Positions 54,929 to 63,925 of a stretch of DNA of 64,000 bases are shown piece by piece. The translations under genes were made by a program, and so were the position numbers. Positions within the stretch are counted from its first letter, which is position 1, and each line of letters starts with the position of its first letter. Below the pieces are notes generated by a model. That model made no database searches. It was not told where the DNA came from and saw nothing but the letters and a program-made list of their open reading frames with translations. The DNA comes from Roseovarius halotolerans (GTDB taxonomy: Bacteria > Pseudomonadota > Alphaproteobacteria > Rhodobacterales > Rhodobacteraceae), in contig NZ_FWFU01000003.1 of NCBI RefSeq assembly GCF_900172255.1, forward strand, positions 124,001 to 188,000, read 5' to 3'.

Positions 54929-55957
54929 ATGCCCGATCAATCCGAAGCTGCCCGACAGCTTGGCGCGGCCCGTCCTGCACGGGACTGGATCCGAATCCTC
55001 GCAGAATATCGTGAACCCGACCCGCTGCGCAGTTCATTTGAACTCGCGGTCACGCTGGGGCCGTTCCTGATCCTATGGGCGCTTGCATGGTGGTCCATGT
55101 CGATCAGCTACTGGCTGACCGTTTCGCTGTCCCTCGTGAACGCGGGTTTCCTGCTGCGCCTCTTCGCCATCCAGCATGATTGCGGGCATGGCGCATTCTT
55201 TCAGAACCGGACCCTGAGCGACTGGCTCGGACGCGTGATTGGTGTCCTGACCCTCACACCCTATGACGTGTGGCGGCGCTCGCATTCGATTCACCACAGC
55301 TCGTCGGGCAATCTCGGGCGGCGCGGGATGGGCGACATCCATACCGTCACCGTCGCCGAATATCACGCACTCACGCCGCTCAACAAGCTGATCTACAGGC
55401 TCTATCGCAATCCCGTTGTCCTGTTCTGCCTCGGGCCGGGCTACCTGTTCCTGCTCCAGAACCGGTTGCCGCTGGGGCTGATGGGCAATGCCAGGTATTG
55501 GGTCAGCGCCATGTGCACGAATGCCGCGATCTTCGTCTGGGTCGCGCTTGTCCTCTATTTCGGCGGCCTCGTGCCGATCCTGCTGATCTTCCTGCCCTCG
55601 ACACTTCTTGCGGCCACGGCCGGGGTCTGGCTGTTCTACGTGCAGCACCAGTTTGAAACGACCCATTGGGATGACGACGAGGACTGGCAGCTGCATGACG
55701 CCGCCCTCCACGGCAGCTCGCATTACGTGCTGCCGCCGGTGTTGCAATGGCTGAGCGCCAATATCGGCGTCCACCATGTGCACCACCTTTACAGCCGCAT
55801 CCCCTTCTATCGCCTGCCCGAAGTCCTGCGCGATCATGCGGAACTGGCCCAAAGCAATCGCATGACGATCCGCGAAAGCCTTCATACCGTGCGGCTCAAT
55901 CTCTGGGACGAGGAGTCCCGGCGCCTCATCTCCTTTGCTCAGGCCGGCACTCTCTGA
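54929..55957 (+). CDS. Membrane fatty acid desaturase
   Basis: A 342-residue integral membrane di-iron desaturase. The three histidine boxes are present: HDCGH at about 83-87, HSIHH at about 119-123, and HHVHH near 287. Four membrane segments flank them. The layout (long spacing between boxes 2 and 3) fits acyl-lipid delta-12/omega-6-type or omega-3-type desaturases, which act on phospholipid acyl chains; regioselectivity is not clear. The ATG at 54929 is preferred over 54914 because a purine-rich AAAGCAGG lies upstream. Confidence 0.9.
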   Translation: MPDQSEAARQLGAARPARDWIRILAEYREPDPLRSSFELAVTLGPFLILWALAWWSMSISYWLTVSLSLVNAGFLLRLFAIQHDCGHGAFFQNRTLSDWLGRVIGVLTLTPYDVWRRSHSIHHSSSGNLGRRGMGDIHTVTVAEYHALTPLNKLIYRLYRNPVVLFCLGPGYLFLLQNRLPLGLMGNARYWVSAMCTNAAIFVWVALVLYFGGLVPILLIFLPSTLLAATAGVWLFYVQHQFETTHWDDDEDWQLHDAALHGSSHYVLPPVLQWLSANIGVHHVHHLYSRIPFYRLPEVLRDHAELAQSNRMTIRESLHTVRLNLWDEESRRLISFAQAGTL

Positions 55958-56092
55958 AACCGGACCGCCACGCGCCACCCGTTAGCGCCACCACGATTGC
56001 ATAAATGCGCCCCCTCGCCTAAGACGGCGCAGACCCTCGCGCGCGCAGGCGCGAGGCAGTAAAACAACGTCCATGAACCGGGGAGTCAGATC

Positions 56093-56986
56093 ATGTCCAG
56101 GGAACGTCAGGCCGAGCAGGTCCGCAACGCAAACGGCTTTATCGCGGCGCTCGATCAGTCGGGCGGCTCGACCCCCAAGGCCCTGCGCCTCTATGGCATC
56201 GAAGAGGACCGCTACAGCTCGGATGCCGAGATGTTCGACCTCATCCACGAGATGCGCTCGCGCATCGCCCGTGCCCCGGCCTTCAGCGGCGATCACATCA
56301 TCGGCGCGATCCTGTTCGAGATGACGATGGAGCGCGATATCGACGGCAAGCCCGCACCCGACTACCTCTGGCAGGAGCGCGGCGTGGTGCCCTTCCTCAA
56401 GGTCGACAAAGGGCTTGCGGACGAGGAAAACGGCGTCCAGCTGATGAAACCGATGCCCGATCTCGATGCGCTGCTCGAACGGGCGGTGAAGGCCGGGATC
56501 TTCGGCACCAAGATGCGGTCGGTCATCAACGCCGCCAATCCCGAAGGGATCAAGGCCGTTGTGGCGCAGCAATTCGAGGTCGGCCGCCAGATCCTCGGTC
56601 ATGGCCTCGTGCCGATCATCGAACCCGAGGTCACGATCAGCATCGCCGACAAGGCCGAGGCCGAGGATATCCTGCGCGACGCCATCGCCGCCGAGCTCGA
56701 TGCGCTGCCCGAGGATAGCCAGGTCATGCTCAAACTGACCCTGCCCGAGTCGGCGAATCTCTATGCGCCGCTCATCGCCCATCCGCGCGTGATGCGCGTG
56801 GTCGCGCTCTCGGGCGGCTATGCGCGCGACGAGGCCAATGCCCGGCTGGCGCGCAACACCGGCATGGTCGCAAGTTTCAGCCGCGCCCTGACCGAAGGGT
56901 TGTCTGACGCACAGACGGATGACGAGTTCAACGCCACGATCGGCGAGTCGATCCGCAGTATTTACGACGCATCCGTCGCGGGCTGA
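56093..56986 (+). CDS. Class I fructose-bisphosphate aldolase
   Basis: A 297-residue class I (Schiff-base) aldolase of the short bacterial type. It begins NANGFIAALDQSGGSTPKAL, has ILFEMTMERDIDGKPA, VVPFLKVDKGL, GIFGTKMRSVI, PIIEPEVTISIADKAEAE and VMLKLTLPE, which carry the lysines and acidic residues of the active site. It interconverts fructose 1,6-bisphosphate with triose phosphates without metal. With pgk nearby, two glycolytic steps are encoded here. GGGGAG precedes the ATG. Confidence 0.92.
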   Translation: MSRERQAEQVRNANGFIAALDQSGGSTPKALRLYGIEEDRYSSDAEMFDLIHEMRSRIARAPAFSGDHIIGAILFEMTMERDIDGKPAPDYLWQERGVVPFLKVDKGLADEENGVQLMKPMPDLDALLERAVKAGIFGTKMRSVINAANPEGIKAVVAQQFEVGRQILGHGLVPIIEPEVTISIADKAEAEDILRDAIAAELDALPEDSQVMLKLTLPESANLYAPLIAHPRVMRVVALSGGYARDEANARLARNTGMVASFSRALTEGLSDAQTDDEFNATIGESIRSIYDASVAG

Positions 56987-57000
56987 GGGCGCCAAAGGGG

Positions 57001-57069
57001 GGGGGGCGCTGCCCCCCGTCCCGGACAGGTCCGGGACTCCCCCCGGGATATTTTCGGAACAGAAGAAGG
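57001..57069 (+). terminator. Terminator-like dispersed repeat, copy 6
   Basis: Two hairpins, GGGGGGCGCTGCCCCCC (57001-57017) and GTCCCGGA/TCCGGGAC (57018-57037), then TCCCCCCGGGATATTTTCGG and AACAGAAGAAGG. It follows the aldolase by 14 bases. Confidence 0.65.
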
Positions 57070-57095
57070 GCGCGGTCCGGCGCTCCGCGCGATAT

Positions 57096-57105
57096 TTTGA
57101 TCAAA
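57096..57105. promoter_or_regulatory. TTTGATCAAA palindrome upstream of glutamine synthetase-like gene 1
   Basis: TTTGATCAAA, flanked as ATTTTGATCAAATT, lies 67 bases before the ATG at 57172. The same core recurs before the glutamine amidotransferase gene, suggesting one regulator for both transcripts. Confidence 0.55.
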
Positions 57106-57171
57106 TTCTTGTGGCGTCCGGCGCAATGACGGATTAGCCTCTGGGAGCGCTGTTTTCAGGAGTGTTCCGCG

Positions 57172-58488
57172 ATGGAGCTTGCCGATCATCCCACGATCCG
57201 GGTCGCCGCCTGCGACCTCAATGGCCAGATGCGCGGCAAGCGCATCCCCGGCGCCTATGCCTTGAAGCTCGATGCAGGCGCGGTCAGGATGCCGCTTTCC
57301 GTGCTCAACGTGGATATTTTCGGGGCCGATATCGAAGGCTCGCCGCTGGTCTTTGACTCGGGCGATGCGGATGGGGTGCTTTATCCCACAGGGCGCGGCC
57401 CGGTGCCCCTGCCCTGGCTCGATGCGCCCCAGCCGCTGGTGCCGATGGCCATGCACCACGAAGACGGCACGCCGTTCGAGGGCGACCCGCGCCATGCGCT
57501 CGTCGGGGTGCTGGACCGTTTCGGCGAGCGCGGCTGGCAGGTGATCGCCGCGACCGAACTGGAATTCACCCTGGTCGATGACAGCGGCGAGGCCCTTCGC
57601 CATGTGCGCGACCCGCGCTCGGGGCGCCGCCTCGAAGCGCCGGGGATCCTCTCGATGGCGCAGATGGATGCGTTCGACCCGTTCCTGACCGCGCTTTACG
57701 AGGCCTGCGCGGCCATGGGCATCCCGGCGCAGACAGCAACCAGCGAGGCCGGGATCGGCCAGTTCGAGGTGACTCTCGATCACCAGGACGCACTGCGCGC
57801 CGCCGACGATACCTGGCTCTTCAAGACCTTGATCAAGGGGCTGGCGCACCGGCACGGGTTTTCCGCCAGCTTCATGGCCAAGCCCTTCAGCAATGACGCG
57901 GGCAACGGGATGCACCTGCATTTCTCGGTGCTGGATGGCGACGGGCGCAATGTCTTCGACGATGGCGGCGCCAAGGGCACCGACACACTGCGCGCCGCAG
58001 TGGCGGGCTGCCTTGCGGCACTGCCCGCTTCGACCCTGGTCTTTGCGCCCCATGCCAACAGCTACGCGCGCCTCGTCCCCGGCTCGCACGCGCCGATCAG
58101 CGCCGCCTGGGCCTATGAGAACCGCACCGCCGCGCTCCGCATCCCCGGCGGCCCGCCCGCGGCGCGCCGCATCGAGCACCGCGCCGCCGGGGGCGACATC
58201 AACCCCTATCTCAGCTTCGCCACCATCCTCGGCGCCGCGATCACCGGGGTCGAGGAAGGGATGGAGCCCCCCGACCCGATCACCGGCAACGCCTATGAGC
58301 ACGACCTGCCGCGCATGGCCTCGGACTGGGAAGCCGCGATCGACCGTTTCGAGGGCGACCCGCTGCTCGCCACATTCCTCCCCCGCGAACTCATCGCCAA
58401 CCTGGTGATGACCAAGCGCCAGGAATTGCGCCTGATGCGCGACATCGCCCCCGAAGCCCAGTGGAAAACCTATCTCGAAACGGTGTAA
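57172..58488 (+). CDS. Glutamine synthetase family protein 1
   Basis: A 438-residue GS-fold ligase. The catalytic domain has ATELEFTLVDD (metal glutamates), ATSEAGIGQFEVTL, the metal histidine region NGMHLHFSVLDGDGRNVF, YENRTAALRIPGGPP and RRIEHRAAGGDINPYLSFA. It is shorter at the N terminus than GlnA and belongs to the PuuA-like or gamma-glutamylamide synthetase group. A glutamate-amine ligation in amine catabolism is inferred from the neighbours. AGGAG stands nine bases upstream of the ATG. Confidence 0.88.
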   Translation: MELADHPTIRVAACDLNGQMRGKRIPGAYALKLDAGAVRMPLSVLNVDIFGADIEGSPLVFDSGDADGVLYPTGRGPVPLPWLDAPQPLVPMAMHHEDGTPFEGDPRHALVGVLDRFGERGWQVIAATELEFTLVDDSGEALRHVRDPRSGRRLEAPGILSMAQMDAFDPFLTALYEACAAMGIPAQTATSEAGIGQFEVTLDHQDALRAADDTWLFKTLIKGLAHRHGFSASFMAKPFSNDAGNGMHLHFSVLDGDGRNVFDDGGAKGTDTLRAAVAGCLAALPASTLVFAPHANSYARLVPGSHAPISAAWAYENRTAALRIPGGPPAARRIEHRAAGGDINPYLSFATILGAAITGVEEGMEPPDPITGNAYEHDLPRMASDWEAAIDRFEGDPLLATFLPRELIANLVMTKRQELRLMRDIAPEAQWKTYLETV

Positions 58489-58562
58489 GCTGTGGCGCAA
58501 GGCACCATCCCGTCAGCGTGCAAGCGAGGGGCTTGCCCGCGCCTCCGGCCTGGGTTAGCCTG

Positions 58563-58576
58563 AATTTGATCAAATT
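58563..58576. promoter_or_regulatory. AATTTGATCAAATT palindrome upstream of the amidotransferase
   Basis: A perfect 14-base palindrome 11 bases before the ATG at 58588 and 74 bases after the first synthetase. Its core equals the site at 57096-57105. So close to the start, a bound regulator would block transcription or translation initiation. Confidence 0.6.
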
Positions 58577-58587
58577 ATGGAGCTCCC

Positions 58588-59265
58588 ATGAAGATCGGGA
58601 TTCTGCAGACCGGACATGCCATTGATATCGTGCGCCGTGAACTGGGCGATTATGACGCCATGTTCGCGCGCCTGCTCGAAGGGCATGGCTTTAGCTACCA
58701 GACCTGGAACGTCGTCGACGAGGACTATCCTGACAGCCCCGCCGACGCCGATGGCTGGCTCATCACCGGCTCCAAGCACGGCGCCTATGAGGACCACCCC
58801 TGGATCGCCCCGCTCGAGTCGTTCATCCGCGCGGTCTATGCCGATGGCCGCCCGCTGGTGGGGGTCTGTTTTGGCCACCAGATCATCGCCCAGGCCCTTG
58901 GCGGCAAGGTGGTGAAGCATCCCGGCGGATGGGTCATCGGGCGCACCGAATACGAGATCGAGGGCGCGCATCTGCCGCTCAATGCCTGGCACCAGGACCA
59001 GGTGGTGGAGCTGCCGCGGGATGCCGAGGTGATCGGCAGCAACGACGCCTGCGCCTATGCCGCGCTGCTTTACGGCAACCGCGCCTACACGATCCAGCCG
59101 CATCCCGAGTTCACCGCGCATATGATCGGTCAGCTGCTTCGCCATCGCGGCCCCGGCGTGGTGCCAGACCCCCTTCTGCAACAGGCCGAAACCCAACTCG
59201 ATGCCCCGATCGCAAGCGACGCCATCGCCGAACGCATCGCCGCATTCTTCAAACAGGAGCGCTGA
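58588..59265 (+). CDS. Class I glutamine amidotransferase
   Basis: A 225-residue GATase1 protein. The nucleophile cysteine 94 lies in LVGVCFGHQIIAQALGG, and the histidine-glutamate pair is in IQPHPEF (172 and 174), so the triad is complete. It resembles GMP-synthase-type stand-alone glutaminases rather than the PuuD C26 family. In this operon it may hydrolyse a gamma-glutamyl amide. It overlaps no neighbour; the second synthetase starts one base after its stop. Confidence 0.88.
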   Translation: MKIGILQTGHAIDIVRRELGDYDAMFARLLEGHGFSYQTWNVVDEDYPDSPADADGWLITGSKHGAYEDHPWIAPLESFIRAVYADGRPLVGVCFGHQIIAQALGGKVVKHPGGWVIGRTEYEIEGAHLPLNAWHQDQVVELPRDAEVIGSNDACAYAALLYGNRAYTIQPHPEFTAHMIGQLLRHRGPGVVPDPLLQQAETQLDAPIASDAIAERIAAFFKQER

Positions 59266-59266
59266 C

Positions 59267-60625
59267 ATGGCCGACTGGACAGACACCCTTCCCGAGGCGG
59301 CGCAGGCCTATCTCGAAGGCCGCCGCCTCGACGAGGTGGAATGCATCATCGCCGACCTGCCCGGCATCGCCCGCGGCAAGGCGGTCCCGGCGTCGAAATT
59401 CGCCCGCCAGCAGCATTTCCACCTGCCGGATTCGATCTTCTTCCAGACCATCACCGGCGACTGGGGCGAGGCGGCGGGCGACGAGGGCTTCATCGAACGC
59501 GACATGATCCTCAAGCCCGACATGTCCACCGCCACCGCCGCCCCGTGGACCGGCGACTGGACCCTTCAGGTGATCCACGACGCCTATAACCGCGACGGCA
59601 AGCCGATCCCCTTCGCCCCGCGCAACGTGCTCAAGCGGGTGGTCGATCTCTACCGCAAACACGGCATGAACCCCGTGGTCGCGCCGGAAATGGAATTCTT
59701 CCTTGTGGCGCGCAACCTCGATCCGGCCAAGGCGATCGAGCCGATGATGGGCCGCTCGGGCCGGCCCGCCGCCGCGCGTCAGGCCTATTCCATGACCGCC
59801 GTGGACGAATTCGGCCCGGTGATCGACGACATCTATGATTTCGCCGAGGCCCAGGGATTCGAGATCGACGGCATCACCCAGGAAGGCGGCGCCGGACAGC
59901 TGGAAATCAACCTGCGCCACGGCGACCCGGTCAAGCTGGCGGATGAAGTGTTCTATTTCAAACGCCTGATCCGCGAGGCCGCGCTCAAGCATAACTGCTT
60001 CGCCACCTTCATGGCCAAGCCGATCGAGGACGAGCCGGGCAGCTCGATGCATGTGCACCACTCGATCCTTGATCCCGAGACCGGGCGCAACCTCTTCGTC
60101 GGCCCGCAGGGCGGCGAAACCGACGCGTTCTTCCACTTCATCGGCGGCCTGCAGAAACACCTGCCCGACGCCGTGGCCGTGCTGGCGCCCTACGTCAATT
60201 CCTACCGCCGCTACGTCAAGGACCACGCCGCGCCGATCAACCTGGCCTGGGCGCGCGACAACCGCACCACCGGCATCCGCGTGCCGCTCTCCCCGCCCGA
60301 GGCGCGACGGGTCGAAAACCGGATGGCCGGGATGGATTGCAACCCCTATCTCGGCATCGCCGCCAGCCTGGCGTGCGGGCTTCTGGGGATGATGAACGAA
60401 ACCCGCCCCGACGCCCAATTCAAGGGCGATGCCTATGAGGGCGAACCCGATATCCCCCGCGTGCTCGGCGAGGCGCTCGACATGTTCGACGAGGCCACCG
60501 ACCTGCATGACATCCTGGGACCGGAATTCGCCCGCGTTTATTCCATCGTGAAACGCGCCGAATACGAGGAATTCCTTCAGGTCATCAGCCCCTGGGAGCG
60601 CGAACACCTTCTGATGAACGTCTGA
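59267..60625 (+). CDS. Glutamine synthetase family protein 2
   Basis: A 452-residue GS-fold ligase distinct from the first copy. It shows APEMEFFLVARN, ITQEGGAGQLEINLRHGDP, SSMHVHHSILDPETGRNLF, ARDNRTTGIRVPLSPPEARRVE in two parts, and NPYLGIAASLACG. It is of the PuuA type, as in gamma-glutamylputrescine synthetases of proteobacteria. The ATG at 59267 has GGAG nine bases upstream. The oxidase gene follows by 18 bases, as in puu-like operons. Confidence 0.9.
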   Translation: MADWTDTLPEAAQAYLEGRRLDEVECIIADLPGIARGKAVPASKFARQQHFHLPDSIFFQTITGDWGEAAGDEGFIERDMILKPDMSTATAAPWTGDWTLQVIHDAYNRDGKPIPFAPRNVLKRVVDLYRKHGMNPVVAPEMEFFLVARNLDPAKAIEPMMGRSGRPAAARQAYSMTAVDEFGPVIDDIYDFAEAQGFEIDGITQEGGAGQLEINLRHGDPVKLADEVFYFKRLIREAALKHNCFATFMAKPIEDEPGSSMHVHHSILDPETGRNLFVGPQGGETDAFFHFIGGLQKHLPDAVAVLAPYVNSYRRYVKDHAAPINLAWARDNRTTGIRVPLSPPEARRVENRMAGMDCNPYLGIAASLACGLLGMMNETRPDAQFKGDAYEGEPDIPRVLGEALDMFDEATDLHDILGPEFARVYSIVKRAEYEEFLQVISPWEREHLLMNV

Positions 60626-60643
60626 GAGCGGACCGCCCGACCC

Positions 60644-61948
60644 ATGAATCTGCTCTTCGCCAATGACCGGCAGGGCCAGTATCCCGACAGCTGGTATACC
60701 GCCACCGCCCGCCCGCTCGATGCTTTCGCGCCGCTGCGCGGACAGGCCAGGGCCGATGTCTGTATCATCGGTGCGGGCTATACCGGGCTGTCGGCGGCGC
60801 TGCACCTGGCCGAGGCCGGGCTCGACGTGGTGCTGCTCGAGGCGCATCGCGTCGGGTTCGGCGCCTCCGGGCGCAATGGCGGACAGCTTGGCTCGGGCCA
60901 GCGGATGGAACAGGACGCGCTGGAAGAGCTGGTCGGCCCGGACGATGCCGCAAAGCTCTGGGATCTGGCCGAAGACGCCAAGGCGCTGGTGAAATCCCTG
61001 ATCGCGCGCCACCGGATCGATTGCGATCTGAAACCCGGCATCGCGCACATGTGCTTTTCCGAGGCCGAGACCGCCGCCGAACATGCCTATGCCGACCATC
61101 TCGCCACGCGCTACGGCTATGGCGAACTGCAAAAGCTGGATCGCGACGCCGCGCAGGCGATCTGCCCCTCGCCGCGCTATGTCGGCGGCTCGCTCGACAT
61201 GAGCGCGGCGCATCTCCATCCGCTCAACTACGCGCTCGGGTTGGCGCGCGCGGCGCGGGACGCCGGGGTGCGCATCCATGAAAACACGCTGGTCTCGCAG
61301 GTCCACAAGGGCAGCCCGGCGCGCGTTCAGGCCGGGCATGGCGCGGTCAGCGCCGATCACGTGATCTTCGCCTGCAACGGCTATCTTGGCGGTCTTGAAC
61401 CCAAGGTCGCGGCCCGCGTCATGCCGATCAACAATTTCATCGCCGCGACAGAACCCCTTGGCGACGAGGCCGCCCGCGTGCTGACCCGCGACATCGCCGT
61501 GGCCGACAGCAAGTTCGTGGTGAATTACTTTCGCCTCAGCTCCGACAAGCGCCTGCTCTTCGGCGGCGGCGAAAGCTATGGCTACCGCTTTCCGCGCGAT
61601 ATCGGTGCCACCGTGCGCAAGCCGATGGCGCAGATTTTCCCGCATCTTGCGGATGTGCGGTTCGATTACACCTGGGGCGGCACGCTCGGAATCACCATGA
61701 AGCGCATGCCTTACCTCACGCGCCCCGCGCCCAACATGCTGTCGGCCTCGGGCTATTCCGGTCACGGTGTCGGCAGCGCCACCCATGCGGGCAAGCTGAT
61801 GGCCGACGCGATCCGCGGTCAGGCCGACGGTTTCGACACCATGGCGCGCGTGCCCGCACCCGGCTTTCCGGGCGGCAGCGCGCTGCGTTCGCCGCTTCTG
61901 GTGCTGGCGATGACATGGTTCGCCATGCGCGACCGCTTGGGCGTCTGA
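60644..61948 (+). CDS. FAD-dependent gamma-glutamylputrescine oxidase-like enzyme
   Basis: A 434-residue DAO-family flavoprotein. It has an N-terminal lead (YPDSWYTATARPLDAFAPL), the dinucleotide fold ADVCIIGAGYTGLSAALHLAEAG, GFGASGRNGGQLGSGQR (covalent or tight FAD contact), then the C-terminal GYSGHGVGSATHAGKLMADAI. This order and the GRNGGQ motif are typical of PuuB (gamma-glutamylputrescine oxidoreductase). Expected product is a gamma-glutamyl aldehyde, but no PuuC aldehyde dehydrogenase is in the window. Confidence 0.85.
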   Translation: MNLLFANDRQGQYPDSWYTATARPLDAFAPLRGQARADVCIIGAGYTGLSAALHLAEAGLDVVLLEAHRVGFGASGRNGGQLGSGQRMEQDALEELVGPDDAAKLWDLAEDAKALVKSLIARHRIDCDLKPGIAHMCFSEAETAAEHAYADHLATRYGYGELQKLDRDAAQAICPSPRYVGGSLDMSAAHLHPLNYALGLARAARDAGVRIHENTLVSQVHKGSPARVQAGHGAVSADHVIFACNGYLGGLEPKVAARVMPINNFIAATEPLGDEAARVLTRDIAVADSKFVVNYFRLSSDKRLLFGGGESYGYRFPRDIGATVRKPMAQIFPHLADVRFDYTWGGTLGITMKRMPYLTRPAPNMLSASGYSGHGVGSATHAGKLMADAIRGQADGFDTMARVPAPGFPGGSALRSPLLVLAMTWFAMRDRLGV

Positions 61949-62244
61949 ACGCGCCGCGCGCCACTCACCGTGTCGTGTCCGCATCGTGTTCCGCCCGAAC
62001 CGCGCATGATTTCAGACACCGGATGCAGCGCCGGGCTTTCTCGCACTGGACGCTGATTTTTACATACATATCAATAGTCTGTCTTGTCTCACACCGATCG
62101 CGCCACCCCCCTCACGCACCGATAACAGACTTCACACGCGGCCCTGCTCACGGCCCGCCTCACCGATCCGTGTTCCAGTCGTGTTTTGCCCCATGCCCCT
62201 CCCCCCATAGCTTGTAGTCAGCGAAACCGAAAAAGGAGACAGAC
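61949..62244. other. Intergenic region without a recognised gene
   Basis: The 296 bases between the oxidase and the small secreted protein have no credible frame. CGTGTTCC occurs at about 61984-61992 and again near 62170. A possible -35/-10 pair (TTGCCC, TAGCTT) lies about 30-60 bases before the next ATG, which has a good AAGGAG ribosome site. Confidence 0.4.
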
Positions 62245-62553
62245 ATGACCAGAACGACACATACCCCGACCCGCGGTCTTGGCGCCCTCGTCATCGGCGC
62301 GACCCTCGCGGCCACCGTCGCCCTGCCCGTCAGCGCGATGGACTACAGCCAGATCGAAATGATGCCCCGCCATTACAGCGAGGCCAGCTTCAACCAGCTG
62401 AGCGAGCACGACATCCACATGATCGACGTCGCCCAGAAGCGCGGCCAGCGTGTGCTGATCGGCGACCGCACCCCCTCCGAGAGCCGTGCCTATGTCGACC
62501 AGGCCCTCAATTCGGGCGACGGCATGATGCAGGTCACGCGCTCGGGCTCGTAA
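62245..62553 (+). CDS. Small secreted protein of unknown function
   Basis: A 102-residue protein with a signal peptide (LGALVIGATLAATVALPVSA, cleavage before MDYSQ). The mature 70 residues are hydrophilic, without cysteines, and not recognised. AAGGAG eight bases upstream of the ATG and a strong terminator downstream argue that it is a real monocistronic gene. An exported or periplasmic location is inferred. Confidence 0.7.
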   Translation: MTRTTHTPTRGLGALVIGATLAATVALPVSAMDYSQIEMMPRHYSEASFNQLSEHDIHMIDVAQKRGQRVLIGDRTPSESRAYVDQALNSGDGMMQVTRSGS

Positions 62554-62576
62554 CCCGCACGCCACTCGCGACCCTT

Positions 62577-62609
62577 CGGGCGCCCCTCAGCGGGCGCCCG
62601 ATGCGTTTT
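62577..62609 (+). terminator. Terminator after the small secreted protein
   Basis: CGGGCGCCC and GGGCGCCCG make nine base pairs around six bases, followed by ATGCG and TTTT, 23 bases after the stop. Confidence 0.6.
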
Positions 62610-62703
62610 ACCGCCGTGGCACCCTGTCACAGAGATTTCGCTTGGGCCGCGCGCGGATATGTTTTAGTTTTCCCGAAAACACACTTCAGGAAAGCCGAAG
62701 AAG

Positions 62704-63912
62704 ATGACCCTTCCGCCCAATGCCTTCGACGCCGAACCCATCCCCGAAGCCGCCCGCGCCGAAATCGACCGGATGCTGCAGTCGGGTGACCTCTTCCGCT
62801 ATACAGCGCCGCAGGATGCGCCGGTGACCCTGCTCGAGCAGGAATTCGCCGCCCATATGGGCACCCGCTACGCATTGGCGGTCTCGTCCTGCTCAGCGGC
62901 CCTGTTCCTCTCGCTCAAGGCGCTCGGCCTGCCGCGCGACGCGCGCGTGCTGATCCCCGGTTTCACCTTCGCCGCGGTCCCCTCCTCGGTGATCCATGCC
63001 GATTGCATCCCCGTCCTGTGCGAGGTCGGCGAGAACTACCGCATCGACGTCGCCGATTTCACCGCCCGGCTGGACGATGTGCAGGCGGTCATCGTCAGCC
63101 ACATGCGCGGCCATACCAGCGACATGGACGCGATCATGTCGCTCTGCGCCGCCCGCGACATCCCCGTGATCGAGGACGCGGCCCATTCGCTCGGCACTAC
63201 GTGGGCGGGGCGCAAGATCGGCACGATCGGGCGAGTCGGCTGCTTCAGCTTCCAGTCCTACAAGCTGCTCAATGCCGGCGAAGGCGGGATCCTCGTGACC
63301 GACGATGCCGACCTGGTGGCCCGCGCCGTCATCATGTCCGGCGCCTATGAACACAACTGGGCCAAGCATATGGGCCGCGACGATCCCGACCTCGCCGCCG
63401 CCTTCGCCCGCTGGCAGAACCGCCTGCCCCTCTATAACCTGCGCATGAACAACCTCAGCGCCGCGATCATTCGCCCGCAGCTGGCCGAGATCCCCCGCCG
63501 CGTCGCCGACGGGCGCACCAATCACGACCATGTCGCGGCGAAACTCAATGCCAGCCCCTGGCTACAGGTCCCGCCGAAGCTCGCCCCCGAAGAGCGCGCG
63601 CCGGATTCGATCCAGTTCAACCTGATCGCCATGAGCGACGCCGACGCCAGCGCCTTTGCCAGCGCCGCCCAGGCGCGTGGCATCAAGGTGCAGATCTTCG
63701 GCCTGTCCACCGACAACGCCCGCGCCTTCTGGAACTGGGGCTTCCTGCCGCAGGATCCCGGCCCGCTGCCGCGCACCCGCGCCATGCTGATGCGCGCCTG
63801 CGACGTGCGCCTGCCCGCGCGCCTCCAGCGCCCCGAACTCGATCTGATCGCCGATGCACTGATCGCCGCCGCACGCGACGTGATGGGCGAAGCGCGCAGC
63901 TACGGCACATGA
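62704..63912 (+). CDS. DegT/DnrJ/EryC1/StrS-type aminotransferase
   Basis: A 402-residue PLP enzyme. The Schiff-base lysine 187 lies in FSFQSYKLLNAGEGG, preceded by the PLP aspartate in IEDAAHSLGT and the N-terminal SSCSAALFLSLKAL. The C-terminal part aligns with sugar aminotransferases, which transfer an amino group to nucleotide-linked ketosugars for surface polysaccharide or cofactor synthesis. No sugar-pathway gene is beside it, so the substrate is open. An inverted repeat GTTTTC/GAAAAC (62667-62680) lies in its leader. Confidence 0.85.
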   Translation: MTLPPNAFDAEPIPEAARAEIDRMLQSGDLFRYTAPQDAPVTLLEQEFAAHMGTRYALAVSSCSAALFLSLKALGLPRDARVLIPGFTFAAVPSSVIHADCIPVLCEVGENYRIDVADFTARLDDVQAVIVSHMRGHTSDMDAIMSLCAARDIPVIEDAAHSLGTTWAGRKIGTIGRVGCFSFQSYKLLNAGEGGILVTDDADLVARAVIMSGAYEHNWAKHMGRDDPDLAAAFARWQNRLPLYNLRMNNLSAAIIRPQLAEIPRRVADGRTNHDHVAAKLNASPWLQVPPKLAPEERAPDSIQFNLIAMSDADASAFASAAQARGIKVQIFGLSTDNARAFWNWGFLPQDPGPLPRTRAMLMRACDVRLPARLQRPELDLIADALIAAARDVMGEARSYGT

Positions 63913-63925
63913 ACGCGCAGGTGCC

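Noticed and set aside
59249..61984. A 911-codon open frame on the minus strand opposite the second synthetase and the oxidase
   Set aside because: It is exactly antisense to two recognisable enzymes, is rich in A, G, R and H, and has no family signature. Long antisense frames are expected in GC-rich DNA with third-position bias.
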